A stretch of 64,000 bases of DNA, taken from positions 46,852 to 110,851 of the forward strand of contig JAGVFW010000014.1 of assembly GCA_020057405.1 (NCBI GenBank). The letters run 5' to 3'. The notes beneath the pieces are model-generated. The model made no database searches. It was not told the DNA's origin and saw only the letters and a program-made list of their open reading frames with translations. Made by a program: the position numbers and the translations under genes. This DNA comes from an archaeon. Lineage in GTDB: Archaea > Micrarchaeota > Micrarchaeia > Norongarragalinales > UBA97. Below, in pieces: positions 49,674 through 57,287 of the stretch. How positions within the stretch are numbered: position 1 is the stretch's first letter; each line of letters begins with the position of its first letter.

Positions 49674-50198
49674 TTACTCGCAGGTGATTGCGGCAAAAGC
49701 GCCGTTGTTTGCCTCGTCTGACTCGATGACGCGATGGTCAAAGTCGGCGCGGGAGGAAAAGTAGAAAATGCCGGGCACGACGCACTCGAACTTTATTTCA
49801 GTATTGAGGTGGTGGCCTGCCTCAAGCGAAGGGCGGAAGTCCGCCTTCGACCCGTCCTGCGAGACGATGCGCGAGTACGAGCTTTCGGCTACTGCAGTGC
49901 CATTGTTGGTAAGCTGCTCGACCAGAAACACCGTGCTGCCGACGGGGACTTGTACAATCTCGGCCTTAAGCGGGAAGGTATTGCTGCCGTCGAGGCGCGA
50001 GGAGATGAAGACTGGCACGAGGTCAGGCCGCTTGAGCGGCCCGGTGATTGGAGCGCTGGCCTTTTCGGAAGCACCGCCGAAACCGCTGTCTGCCACTAAT
50101 GCACCAGCGCCAGTGCCGCCGAAAAACGCGGCCTGAATCACGAAAGCTGCAAGGAGTAAAACGAGAATGCCGCCAAGAGTGCGGTCGGTGCGGTCCAT
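49674..50198 (-). CDS. Exported CARDB-like protein
   Basis: 174 residues. One N-terminal hydrophobic helix (about 9-28) follows a charged MDRTDRT start, so the protein is anchored or exported. The rest matches the CARDB Ig-like fold: RPDLVPVFISSRLDG, FLVEQLTNNGTAVAESS, and the terminal HRVIESDEANNGAFA. CARDB domains are adhesion modules of archaeal and bacterial surface proteins. TTAAATT about 35 bp upstream is its likely TATA box. Confidence 0.75.
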   Translation of the reverse strand: MDRTDRTLGGILVLLLAAFVIQAAFFGGTGAGALVADSGFGGASEKASAPITGPLKRPDLVPVFISSRLDGSNTFPLKAEIVQVPVGSTVFLVEQLTNNGTAVAESSYSRIVSQDGSKADFRPSLEAGHHLNTEIKFECVVPGIFYFSSRADFDHRVIESDEANNGAFAAITCE

Positions 50199-50279
50199 TT
50201 CTAGGGGGTAGGCGAGCCGGCGGAATTTAAGGCTATTGGAAAAGATAGGGAAATGGCGGCGCGGGGGAGGGAGGGGTGA

Positions 50280-51596
50280 TTACTTTTTGCGCAATTGCGC
50301 CATGTGGGAGACGCGCTTTTGCACTAACGCTTGCGTGCCTATGTCTTGCCGGGAAAAGAGTTGGCCCTTGACTGCGTTGATGCCGGCGGCGGCTTTCTTT
50401 CGCGCTTCCTCTAGAGACTCGCCTTTGCCTAGAACAGCAATTGCGCGGCTGCCAAGTGCCAAAAGCTTGCCCGATCGTTCCTCGACGCTAGCGTAGTAGA
50501 GGCTGGCGCCTGAGGAAGAGAGTGCAGTGGGATTGATTGTGATTTCTCCGCCTTTTTGGGCCGCGTCGGGATACCCGTTTGGCACGAGATAGCGGCAGAC
50601 TGTGGCAAGGGGGGCAAACTTGACGTCGAATTCGGCGAGCCGCTGTTGTGCAACTGCCAAAGCGAGGTAGGCAAAATCGGTTTCCATTACGCCAAGAGCG
50701 TTCATTGCCTCGGGGTCGCCGAAGCGGCAGTTGTACTCAAGGAGGCGCACGCCTTGGGCAGTTGCCATGAAGCCGCCGTAGAGGACGCCCTTGTAGGGCG
50801 AGCCAGTTTCCTTCTCGAGCGCTTTCATTACTTTCTCGGTAATCGCGTGAGCTGCCTTCAAGTCATGGGAGTTAAGAAACGGCAGGGAGTGGTCCGGCAT
50901 CGAGTAGGCGCCCATGCCGCCGGTATTGGGGCCGGCATCGCCCTCGAATGCGCGCTTGTGGTCCTGCACTGCTGGGCAATCGACTAAAGTCTTGCCGTCA
51001 GAGATTGACATGAGCGAAAATTCTTCGCCCTCAAGTTTTTCCTCAACAACTACGGCGCTGCCGCCGGCGATTACACTGCGGGCGAACTTGAGTGCGTCGG
51101 CTGTTGAGTGCAGGTGGTCGCCCCACACGCGCACGCCCTTGCCCCCAGCCAGGCCGTCGGCCTTCACCACACAGGGACCCAGTAACTCGAGGTAGTCCTC
51201 AAGCCCGTCGGGAGTGGCAAAAGAGCGGAAACGCGGGTTGCCGGTTATGCCGTGCTTTGCGAGGAGGCCACGGCAGAAGCTCTTGCTTCCTTCGAGGCGC
51301 GCGAGTGCCTTTCGCGGGCCAAAGCAGGGAATGCCCTGCTCTTCAAGTACATCGACTGCGCCGGCAACAAGAGGCGTTTCCGGCCCGAAGACGGCCAACA
51401 CCGGCCGGATGGATTTTGCGTAAAGGGAAATGGCGCCAATGTCGTCGGCGCTCGCGATGATTGAGGATTTTGCGTATGCCTTGATGCCGGGGTTGGCGTG
51501 CGGCATTGCGGCGTGGAGTTCGACTAGCGGGTTTCTGCGCAGGGATTGAGCGAGCGCGTGTTCGCGGGCACCCGCGCCCACAAGCAATACTTTCAT
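50280..51596 (-). CDS. purD: GAR synthetase (phosphoribosylamine-glycine ligase)
   Basis: ATP-grasp ligase joining glycine to phosphoribosylamine. VLLVGAGAREHALAQSL at the N-terminus, FGPRKALARLEGSKSFCRGL, VVKADGLAGGKGVRVWGDH, and LEYNCRFGDPEAMNAL near the metal site. 438 residues. It is the last gene of a glyA-V4R-purD operon, which places glycine-producing SHMT with the glycine-using purine enzyme. Confidence 0.96.
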   Translation of the reverse strand: MKVLLVGAGAREHALAQSLRRNPLVELHAAMPHANPGIKAYAKSSIIASADDIGAISLYAKSIRPVLAVFGPETPLVAGAVDVLEEQGIPCFGPRKALARLEGSKSFCRGLLAKHGITGNPRFRSFATPDGLEDYLELLGPCVVKADGLAGGKGVRVWGDHLHSTADALKFARSVIAGGSAVVVEEKLEGEEFSLMSISDGKTLVDCPAVQDHKRAFEGDAGPNTGGMGAYSMPDHSLPFLNSHDLKAAHAITEKVMKALEKETGSPYKGVLYGGFMATAQGVRLLEYNCRFGDPEAMNALGVMETDFAYLALAVAQQRLAEFDVKFAPLATVCRYLVPNGYPDAAQKGGEITINPTALSSSGASLYYASVEERSGKLLALGSRAIAVLGKGESLEEARKKAAAGINAVKGQLFSRQDIGTQALVQKRVSHMAQLRKK

Positions 51597-51617
51597 GGGG
51601 AATCAGGTCCTAACCGT

Positions 51618-52175
51618 TTACTCCATTTTCTTGAGGAAGGACTCGCGTTCTGCGGGTGTGCAGGGGAAGAGCTTGAACTCGCAGTACTCACCGCCTAGAT
51701 GAGCGGCGCACTTTGTCTCGATGCACTTAAACGGCCGGCTCCAGACGATGTGGGCGGCTCCTGCGATGATGCCTGCGATAGTGAAGCACACTGCCTCGTC
51801 GGTCGCCCCGTAATTGCGGGCGACGGGTGAGTTGCCAACCATGATCATGCCCTTGCCGGTAGTATAGTCGAAAGTGCCGAGGCGGAAGAGGCCATAGCCG
51901 CGATCGAGGGCGAGCAAAAGCATTTTTTCGACGACTTTGCGCTTGTTGATTGCCTTTACAAGAGGCAAAAGGAGCCGCTCGGTCTCGCTTACTGCGCGGG
52001 CGGCAGTTTGCTCGCCGTTTTCATACATTATGCGGTGGGCGAGGGCGGCGTCGATTGACTCAAGGCGCTTTTGCAGGTCTGCCATGTAGCCGTCGTGCGC
52101 TAGAACCACGCGGGCACCCGAATAGCTTAGCACGCCGCTGTCGTCGTTGATTTCCGCTTCGAGTTTTCTGCTCAT
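51618..52175 (-). CDS. V4R (4-vinyl reductase) domain protein
   Basis: 185 residues. The C-terminal half shows the V4R signature: [20 protein letters not shown] followed by [20 protein letters not shown], with conserved Cys and Gly. V4R is a small-ligand-binding domain related to the BchJ and heme-NO-binding-like folds. The N-terminal half is helical and unknown. It overlaps glyA by ATGA and precedes purD, so it may sense a metabolite such as folate, glycine or a porphyrin-like ligand; this is inference. Confidence 0.82.
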   Translation of the reverse strand: MSRKLEAEINDDSGVLSYSGARVVLAHDGYMADLQKRLESIDAALAHRIMYENGEQTAARAVSETERLLLPLVKAINKRKVVEKMLLLALDRGYGLFRLGTFDYTTGKGMIMVGNSPVARNYGATDEAVCFTIAGIIAGAAHIVWSRPFKCIETKCAAHLGGEYCEFKLFPCTPAERESFLKKME

Positions 52176-53425
52176 ACCGCACCACCGTAGATTGGGAATT
52201 TAGCGCACAAGTCCATCACTTCGTCGCGCACGCGCTCGAGGGCAGTCTCGTCCTGCCAACTCTCAAGCGCCTTTAGCATGAGGCCGGCCACTTGCTTCAT
52301 CTCGCTTTCCTTCATGCCGCGCGAGGTGAGCGTTGGCGTGCCGAGGCGGATGCCGCTTGGGTCGAATGGCTTTCGGGTGTCAAAGGGAATGGTATTCTTG
52401 TTGACTGTGATGTGGGCATGGTCGAGAGCCGTCTCGGCTTGTTTGCCGGTGATGTTCTTCGGCGTGAGGTCGACTAGGAGCAGGTGGTTGTCGGTGCCGC
52501 CGGTGACTAAGCGCAGGCCCCCTTCGGTAAGGCCGGTTGCAAGAGTGCGAGCGTTCTTGACGATTTGATGCTGGTATTCCTTGAATTCGGGCTTAAGCGC
52601 CTCGCCGAAGGCAACTGCTTTTGCCGCGATGATGTGCTCAAGGGGCCCCCCCTGCATGCCGGGAAAGACGGCCTTGTCGACTTTTTCGGCGAATTCCTGC
52701 TTGCACATTATCATGCCGCTTCGCGGGCCGCGCAAAGTCTTGTGGGTCGTCGTCGTGACGACGTCGGTGAATGGAAATGGCGAGGGGTGATCGCCTGAAA
52801 TAACGAGGCCGGCAATGTGCGCAATGTCGGCCATCGAGTAGGCACCTACCTCGTCGGCAATCTCGTCGATGCACTTAAAGTCGATGAGCCGAGGGTAGGC
52901 GGTTGCGCCCGATATGATGAGCTTGGGCTTGTGCTCTCGCGCTAGTTTCTCCATCGCGTCGTAGTCGATGAGCTCGTCTTCCTTTCGCACGCCGTATTGG
53001 ACGAACTTGTAGGCTTTGCCGGAAAAGTTTACCGGGTGGCCGTGGGTGAGGTGGCCGCCTTCGGAGAGGGACATGCCCATTGCGGTGTCGCCGAACTGGA
53101 GTAGTGCCATGTAGACTGCGGCATTCGCCTGGCTGCCTGCGTGGGGCTGGACGTTTGCGTGGTCGGCGCCAAAGAGCGTCTTGGCCCGGTCGATGGCGAG
53201 CTGTTCGATTTCGTCGACGAACTCGTTGCCGCCGTAGTAGCGCTTGCGGGGGTAGCCCTCGCTGTACTTGTTTGTAAGCACGCTGCCTGCGGCCTGGAGG
53301 ACTGCGTTTGAGACTATGTTCTCGCTTGGGATGAGCTCGAGGACGGTCTGCTGGCGGCGCATTTCGCGGTGCATTATCGCAGCTGCCTGCGGGTCTTCGT
53401 GCTCCACTTCGCTTAAGTAATCCAT
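52172..53425 (-). CDS. glyA: Serine hydroxymethyltransferase
   Basis: PLP enzyme converting serine and THF to glycine and methylene-THF. [36 protein letters not shown], and the PLP-lysine block [18 protein letters not shown] are all present. The track starts at ATG 53470, but that ATG lies inside a TATA box (CCTATAAAATGC); transcription would start near 53446, so ATG 53425 ([12 protein letters not shown]) is the real start. 417 residues. It leads the operon with the V4R gene and purD. Confidence 0.96.
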   Translation of the reverse strand: MDYLSEVEHEDPQAAAIMHREMRRQQTVLELIPSENIVSNAVLQAAGSVLTNKYSEGYPRKRYYGGNEFVDEIEQLAIDRAKTLFGADHANVQPHAGSQANAAVYMALLQFGDTAMGMSLSEGGHLTHGHPVNFSGKAYKFVQYGVRKEDELIDYDAMEKLAREHKPKLIISGATAYPRLIDFKCIDEIADEVGAYSMADIAHIAGLVISGDHPSPFPFTDVVTTTTHKTLRGPRSGMIMCKQEFAEKVDKAVFPGMQGGPLEHIIAAKAVAFGEALKPEFKEYQHQIVKNARTLATGLTEGGLRLVTGGTDNHLLLVDLTPKNITGKQAETALDHAHITVNKNTIPFDTRKPFDPSGIRLGTPTLTSRGMKESEMKQVAGLMLKALESWQDETALERVRDEVMDLCAKFPIYGGAV

Positions 53426-53467
53426 CTTCCCCCAATCCACTCCTTGCTCATTTCTAGGAAGGGAACG

Positions 53468-53478
53468 CATTTTATAGG
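53468..53478 (-). promoter_or_regulatory. glyA TATA box
   Basis: CCTATAAAATG on the minus strand, 43-53 bp before ATG 53425, giving a short leader of about 20 nt. It excludes the longer glyA start in the ORF track. Confidence 0.65.
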
Positions 53479-53533
53479 CTTCCCCGCAGTAATTCGAACA
53501 GCAGGCGGTTTACCTCTAGGGTGGGTTTCTGGA

Positions 53534-54094
53534 ATGAAAGCGATTTTAAGGCGGGAAATGATTTTGAAGCGCGGGCGCCAAAGCCCCGCGTTGATTGCCG
53601 AAAAGAGCGAAAGGGCGGTCAAGCTGCTCGTCAAGCTACCCGAATGGAAAGCTGCAAAGACCGTGATGCTTTACGCTGCGACCAAAAGCGAAGTCCAGAC
53701 GCGGGCGGCAATCGATGCCGGGCTTGCGCAAGGCAAGCGCGTTTGCATGCCTTCCGCTGGGAGCGACGAGAAGGAAATGGATGCGTTTGAAATCAAAGAG
53801 TGGGACGACCTCAAACCCCGCGGGCGGGGGTATCTTGAGCCCGTGCGGCAGAAAACGAGCATGGTCGAGCCGGCGAAGATTGGGTTGATTGTCGTGCCCG
53901 GAGTTGCTTTTGACCAAAAGGGCAACCGCCTTGGCCGGGGTGCTCACTACTACGATGACTTCCTAAGGCGCTCAAGGGCGCCCGCTGTTGCACTCGCGTT
54001 TGAAATGCAGGTGGTAAAAGAAGTTCCAGTTGAAGCGCACGACGTGGCGGTTTGCAAGATTGTCACTGAAAAGCGCGTGATTGAATGCAGGTGA
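53534..54094 (+). CDS. 5-formyltetrahydrofolate cyclo-ligase
   Basis: ATP-dependent conversion of 5-formyl-THF to methenyl-THF, a salvage step in C1 metabolism. MKAILRREMILKRGRQSP at the start, AAKTVMLYAATKSEVQTRAA, and the nucleotide-binding IVVPGVAFDQKGNRLGRGAH then YYDDFL are diagnostic. ATG 53534 gives 186 residues; the longer track start overlaps the divergent glyA leader. Divergence from glyA couples two folate genes at one promoter region. Confidence 0.92.
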   Translation: MKAILRREMILKRGRQSPALIAEKSERAVKLLVKLPEWKAAKTVMLYAATKSEVQTRAAIDAGLAQGKRVCMPSAGSDEKEMDAFEIKEWDDLKPRGRGYLEPVRQKTSMVEPAKIGLIVVPGVAFDQKGNRLGRGAHYYDDFLRRSRAPAVALAFEMQVVKEVPVEAHDVAVCKIVTEKRVIECR

Positions 54095-54098
54095 GAAA

Positions 54099-54746
54099 AT
54101 GCTTAGAAAAACTATTTTGGCAGTTGCGGACGCGCACGCTTCCCCGGGCGGGCTAAAGGCGCTTCGGGTTATGCTCAAGGACCACGCGCCCGACGGCCTC
54201 CTGGTTGTCGGCGACTTGACGACCCGCGGGCCGATGACTTACGGCACTAGAATTATCGAGGCGGCATCCAAGCGCAAAACGCCGGTCTTTGCAGTCGGGG
54301 GGAACATGGACTTGCCGGAACTCCACGACTGGCTTGAGAGGACGGGCGTTGGCGTGCACGCTTCCGGCCGCGAGTTCAACGGCTACAAGATAGTCGGCAT
54401 CGGGGGAAGCAACCCCACGCCGTTTAACACGCCAGTAGAGTATTCGGAAGAGCAGATTTACAAGTTCGGCGCCGGTCTGATTGACAGCCGCACGATTTTC
54501 ATGCCGCATGCCCCGCCATTGAACACTTGCGCCGACTTGACTTCGTCGGGAGCGCACGTCGGGAGCAAGGCAGTACGGCAGTTGATTGAGGAAAGCCAGC
54601 CTGCAGTTGCCTTTTGCGGCCACATCCACGAAGCCAAGGGCGAGCAGTTGATGGGGCGCACTAAGCTAGTCAAGCTCGAGCCACTGATGGACGAAAAAGC
54701 CGTGCTCTTGGAACTGCCGAGCCTAAAGACGAAGCACTTGGGCTAG
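54099..54746 (+). CDS. Calcineurin-like metallophosphoesterase
   Basis: 215 residues. ILAVADAHASPGG supplies the first metal motif (D-x-H), LLVVGDLTTRGP the second, FAVGGNMDLP the GN-x-D, and FMPHAPP and FCGHIHEAKG the later His ligands. Resembles archaeal phosphodiesterases of the YfcE/MJ0936 type; the substrate is unknown. AGGTGA four bases before ATG 54099 sets the start, just after the cyclo-ligase stop, so the two are cotranscribed. Confidence 0.9.
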   Translation: MLRKTILAVADAHASPGGLKALRVMLKDHAPDGLLVVGDLTTRGPMTYGTRIIEAASKRKTPVFAVGGNMDLPELHDWLERTGVGVHASGREFNGYKIVGIGGSNPTPFNTPVEYSEEQIYKFGAGLIDSRTIFMPHAPPLNTCADLTSSGAHVGSKAVRQLIEESQPAVAFCGHIHEAKGEQLMGRTKLVKLEPLMDEKAVLLELPSLKTKHLG

Positions 54747-55045
54747 CGGCTAAACACGTCGTAGAAAGTCTTGCAGAAGGAAGTTCGTGCCGACTCCATT
54801 TGCGAGCGGCCGAGCGGCGTGATTGAGTAGACTTTTTCTTTCCCGCCCTTTGGCGCGGCGACAATCGCTTTCTTCCCAACCAGTTCCTTTAGCGCGGGGT
54901 AGATTGTGCCGGGGTTGGGCTTGCACCCTTTGCGTTTTTCAAGCTCGCGGGCGATTTGCGCCCCGCTTGCGGGCTTCTTGCTGACAATCCAAAGGATTAG
55001 GAACGAAAGATAGCCGCGCATGTCGCAAACGCCATTAGAACCCAT
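54743..55045 (-). CDS. PadR-family transcriptional regulator
   Basis: 100 residues. MRGYLSFLILWIVSKKPASG, IARELEKRKGCKPNPGTIYP and LGRSQMESA match the PadR winged helix; only a short C-terminal helix follows, as in PadR-s1 proteins. A TATA-like ATATATTA on the minus strand lies about 27 bp before ATG 55045, inside a long palindrome, so autorepression and control of the divergent flavin-reductase-like gene are likely. Confidence 0.9.
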   Translation of the reverse strand: MGSNGVCDMRGYLSFLILWIVSKKPASGAQIARELEKRKGCKPNPGTIYPALKELVGKKAIVAAPKGGKEKVYSITPLGRSQMESARTSFCKTFYDVFSR

Positions 55046-55053
55046 AAGAAGGG

Positions 55054-55095
55054 TTGGGCAGGCAATACATTAATATATATGTATTGCACACCCAA
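55054..55095. promoter_or_regulatory. Large palindromic operator between padR and flavin-reductase gene
   Basis: Core GCAATACAT-TAATATAT-ATGTATTGC (55062-55087) has perfect 9 bp arms. The symmetry extends imperfectly outward (TTGGGCAGG and CACACCCAA) to about 42 bp, 14 of 17 arm bases pairing. ATG-AC-ATG-type arms ATACAT/ATGTAT are typical of PadR sites. Confidence 0.75.
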
Positions 55096-55175
55096 TATTA
55101 GTTGTCCGATAGTGACGGGCGTATGCCCCTTTTTTCTTATTTCAGTTTTGTGAAAGTAGTTTTGGAGGCCAAAAA

Positions 55176-55739
55176 ATGGATATCCCTTGGGGAAGCGAAG
55201 GCACGAGCAAGTTTGTCACCAACGTTGGCATCATCACCACTGACGGGCCTTGGGGCCCTAACGCGATGGCCGCCGAGTGGACGCATTTGGTCAGCTACAA
55301 GCCAGGCAGGATTGCGGTGAATGTGGGGCCTTCAAAGGCAACTGCTGAAAACATCTTGGCGAGCAAGGAGTTCGGAGTCAATCTCGCTGCTGAGGACCAG
55401 AATGTCTTTGCAAGCATTGCAGGCGGCAGCACCGGCAAGCAAGTTGACAAGATTGCGGTACTCAAGGAAGTGGGCGCCAAGTTCTATTCCGCAGAGAAAA
55501 TAAAGGCACTCATGCTTGAAGGCGCGGCGCTAAACGCCGAGTGCAAGCTCTTTGGCCATTACGAAATCGGCGACCACACTCTTTTCGTCGGCGACGTGGT
55601 TTCGCTCAAGGTCAACGCGAGCAAGCCGATTGTCTACCACCAGACCAAGTACTGGAAGGTCGGCGAATCGGTGGCGAAGCCCTCGGAAGAAGAGCAAGCC
55701 AAGCACTCCGAACTCGCCAAGAAGCACGCGAAAAAGTAA
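55176..55739 (+). CDS. Flavin reductase-like (DIM6/NTAB) FMN-binding protein
   Basis: 187 residues with the split-barrel FMN-binding fold: NVGIITTDGPWGPNAMAAEW, VAVNVGPSKATAENI-type block (here IAVNVGPSKATAENILASKE), FGVNLAAEDQNVFAS and a C-terminal PIVYHQTKYWKVGE. Such proteins reduce FMN or act as electron carriers in archaea. A GGAGG site precedes ATG 55176. Expression is probably set by the divergent PadR protein. A leader of about 80 nt lies between the operator and the start. Confidence 0.88.
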   Translation: MDIPWGSEGTSKFVTNVGIITTDGPWGPNAMAAEWTHLVSYKPGRIAVNVGPSKATAENILASKEFGVNLAAEDQNVFASIAGGSTGKQVDKIAVLKEVGAKFYSAEKIKALMLEGAALNAECKLFGHYEIGDHTLFVGDVVSLKVNASKPIVYHQTKYWKVGESVAKPSEEEQAKHSELAKKHAKK

Positions 55740-55784
55740 AACTAGTTTTGGGCCGCGCGGAAAAATTCCGGCGCTATTTTTTCT

Positions 55785-56192
55785 TTACACGCCGTAAGCC
55801 AGGAGGCACCGGCCCTTCTCGGGACAGGAAGCGCATTTTGAGGCCGAGGCGGGGGAATGTTCGGTGCACTCGGCCTTGAAGAACGCGACGAGGCGGCGCA
55901 GGGCCGAGCTTTCTTTAGTAACCGAGTACTCGGTCTCGTGCTTTGAGATGACCCGCTTGTAAAGATAGCCAGCCCGCTCAAGCTCGGTTAGCCGCAGGGC
56001 CAAAACTTTCGGGGTTATTGGAGTGAGCGCGCGCTGGAGTTCCGAAAAACGCTTGGCGCCGCTTGAAGAAAAGAGCTCGAAGAGCAGCGGAAGCATCCAC
56101 TTTTTCTCAAGAAAGGCAACTCTCACTGTGACTGGACAACTTGCGTCCATGCCCCAAGCGGGCCTTGCCTTTTTGTCAATCTTAACCGGCAC
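55785..56192 (-). CDS. HxlR-family regulator with Cys-rich C-terminus
   Basis: 135 residues. CPVTVRVAFLEKKWMLPLLF and FSELQRALTPITPKVLALRL match the HxlR/MarR winged helix. An N-terminal Cys (DASCPVT) stands where redox-sensing HxlR proteins such as HypR have theirs. The C-terminus adds Cys120, Cys123 and Cys129 (KCASCPEKGRC), which could bind zinc or an Fe-S cluster. Lying beside the flavin-reductase-like and anaerobic ribonucleotide reductase genes, a redox- or oxygen-responsive role is plausible. Confidence 0.87.
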   Translation of the reverse strand: MPVKIDKKARPAWGMDASCPVTVRVAFLEKKWMLPLLFELFSSSGAKRFSELQRALTPITPKVLALRLTELERAGYLYKRVISKHETEYSVTKESSALRRLVAFFKAECTEHSPASASKCASCPEKGRCLLAYGV

Positions 56193-56228
56193 TTTCTCTC
56201 CACCAATACGCGTGTAGTGAAAGCTAGC

Positions 56229-57086
56229 TTAATAGCTTAATCCGCGCACGCCGACAACGGATGCAAACGACTCGAGCTTTTGAGCCATTTGCAAAAGAAA
56301 TGAATCCGGAGTAGCGGGGAGCCGCTCGAAGGCCGGGTCGAGGTTGCCGCCGGGACGGAATTGCTGGAGGTAGTAAGCGTCGGCGCCGCAAACGAGCCTG
56401 CCGATTTCAAGCAAGTCCTCTTCAGCATGGATGCCCGGCACAACGGTTGTGCGAAACTCGTGCTCGATGCCGCTTGATTTGATGAAGTTTATGCTCTCGA
56501 GTATTTTGCCAGAATCAACGTGCGAGCCGCTGACAATAGCGTATTTTGCAAGCGGCGCTTTTACGTCCATTGCAATGTAGTCGACTAGGCCTTTGCCAAC
56601 AACGGCCTTTAGCACTTGAGGAAAAGAGCCGTTTGAGTCAAGCTTGACGGCAAAGCCCTTTTCCTTGATGGCCGAGAGAAAGTTCGGCAGGCCAGGGTGC
56701 ACGCACGGCTCGCCGCCGGTGATGACAACGCCTTCAAGCTTGCCCCGCCGATGGTCGAGAAACTCTAGAAACTCTTTTTCGGATACGCGAGTGCCGTCAT
56801 CCTGCGTGACGAGCCCGGGGTTGTGGCAATAGCCGCAGCGCATGTTGCACCCCCAAAGAAAGGCGATGCTTGCAAGCTTGCCGGGGTAGTCAAGTAGAGT
56901 GAGCGGAGTGAAGCCGGCTATTGGAACTGGCGGGTATTTGGGTAAGGCGTGGCGAAATGCCGCCTCGTGGTGATGACCGCCCTTGCCTTTGCCCTCGCAG
57001 GGGGCACCTTGCCCGCTGCAGGCGTGCCCTGGCTTTGAGCCGCCTTTAGTGCAATTGCCGCAACAACCTTCAACGGCCAATTCCAT
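56229..57086 (-). CDS. nrdG: Anaerobic ribonucleotide reductase activating enzyme (radical SAM)
   Basis: Uses SAM and a 4Fe-4S cluster to install the glycyl radical. Radical SAM cysteines are Cys80, Cys84 and Cys87 in WGCNMRCGYCHNPG; GVVITGGEPCVHPGLPNFL supplies the GGE motif. Its 285 residues are longer than T4/E. coli NrdG and resemble the archaeal COG1180 type. An N-terminal Cys/His-rich tail (Cys8, 9, 12, 23, 30 and a His trio at 38-40) precedes the core and may hold metal. GGGGAGC precedes ATG 57086; the split glycyl-radical gene is 27 bases upstream. Confidence 0.9.
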   Translation of the reverse strand: MELAVEGCCGNCTKGGSKPGHACSGQGAPCEGKGKGGHHHEAAFRHALPKYPPVPIAGFTPLTLLDYPGKLASIAFLWGCNMRCGYCHNPGLVTQDDGTRVSEKEFLEFLDHRRGKLEGVVITGGEPCVHPGLPNFLSAIKEKGFAVKLDSNGSFPQVLKAVVGKGLVDYIAMDVKAPLAKYAIVSGSHVDSGKILESINFIKSSGIEHEFRTTVVPGIHAEEDLLEIGRLVCGADAYYLQQFRPGGNLDPAFERLPATPDSFLLQMAQKLESFASVVGVRGLSY

Positions 57087-57113
57087 TAACGCTCCCCTTT
57101 TTTTTCTTAACGC

Positions 57114-57287
57114 TCACTTCTTTTCCTTAAAACTTGCTTCTTGTTTTAAGCTCGCTTTTTTTTCTTCGCATTGCTTGTACTCCACGCGGTCGGCAAACTC
57201 GCTTTGCTTGCCGTCGTTCCACTGGGAAACTGGCCGGTAGTAGCCGACAACGCGCGAGTAGATTTCGCACTTCGTTCTCTCTGTCAT
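57114..57287 (-). CDS. Stand-alone glycyl-radical segment of NrdD, 57 aa
   Basis: Too short for the ORF track. ATG 57287 opens MTERTKCEIYSRVVGYYRPV and continues SQWNDGKQSEFADRVEYK, then a Lys/Glu tail. SRVVGY is the glycyl-radical motif of class III reductases (Gly15 here), and RPVxxWNxGKxxEFxDR is the normal extreme C-terminus of NrdD. The long NrdD ORF next door lacks exactly this part. GAGGTGAT eight bases before the ATG is a strong ribosome site, and ATG overlaps the NrdD stop (ATGA), so this is a separately translated, coupled subunit rather than an obvious sequencing error. Confidence 0.85.
   Translation of the reverse strand: MTERTKCEIYSRVVGYYRPVSQWNDGKQSEFADRVEYKQCEEKKASLKQEASFKEKK

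Noticed and set aside
53426-53470. Longer glyA start at ATG 53470
   Set aside because: That ATG lies in the CCTATAAAATG TATA box, upstream of the expected transcript start.
57284-57287. Sequencing frameshift as the cause of the split NrdD
   Set aside because: Not excluded, but the strong GAGGTGAT site, the ATGA overlap and the extra linker residues argue for two real genes; kept as a refutation test.
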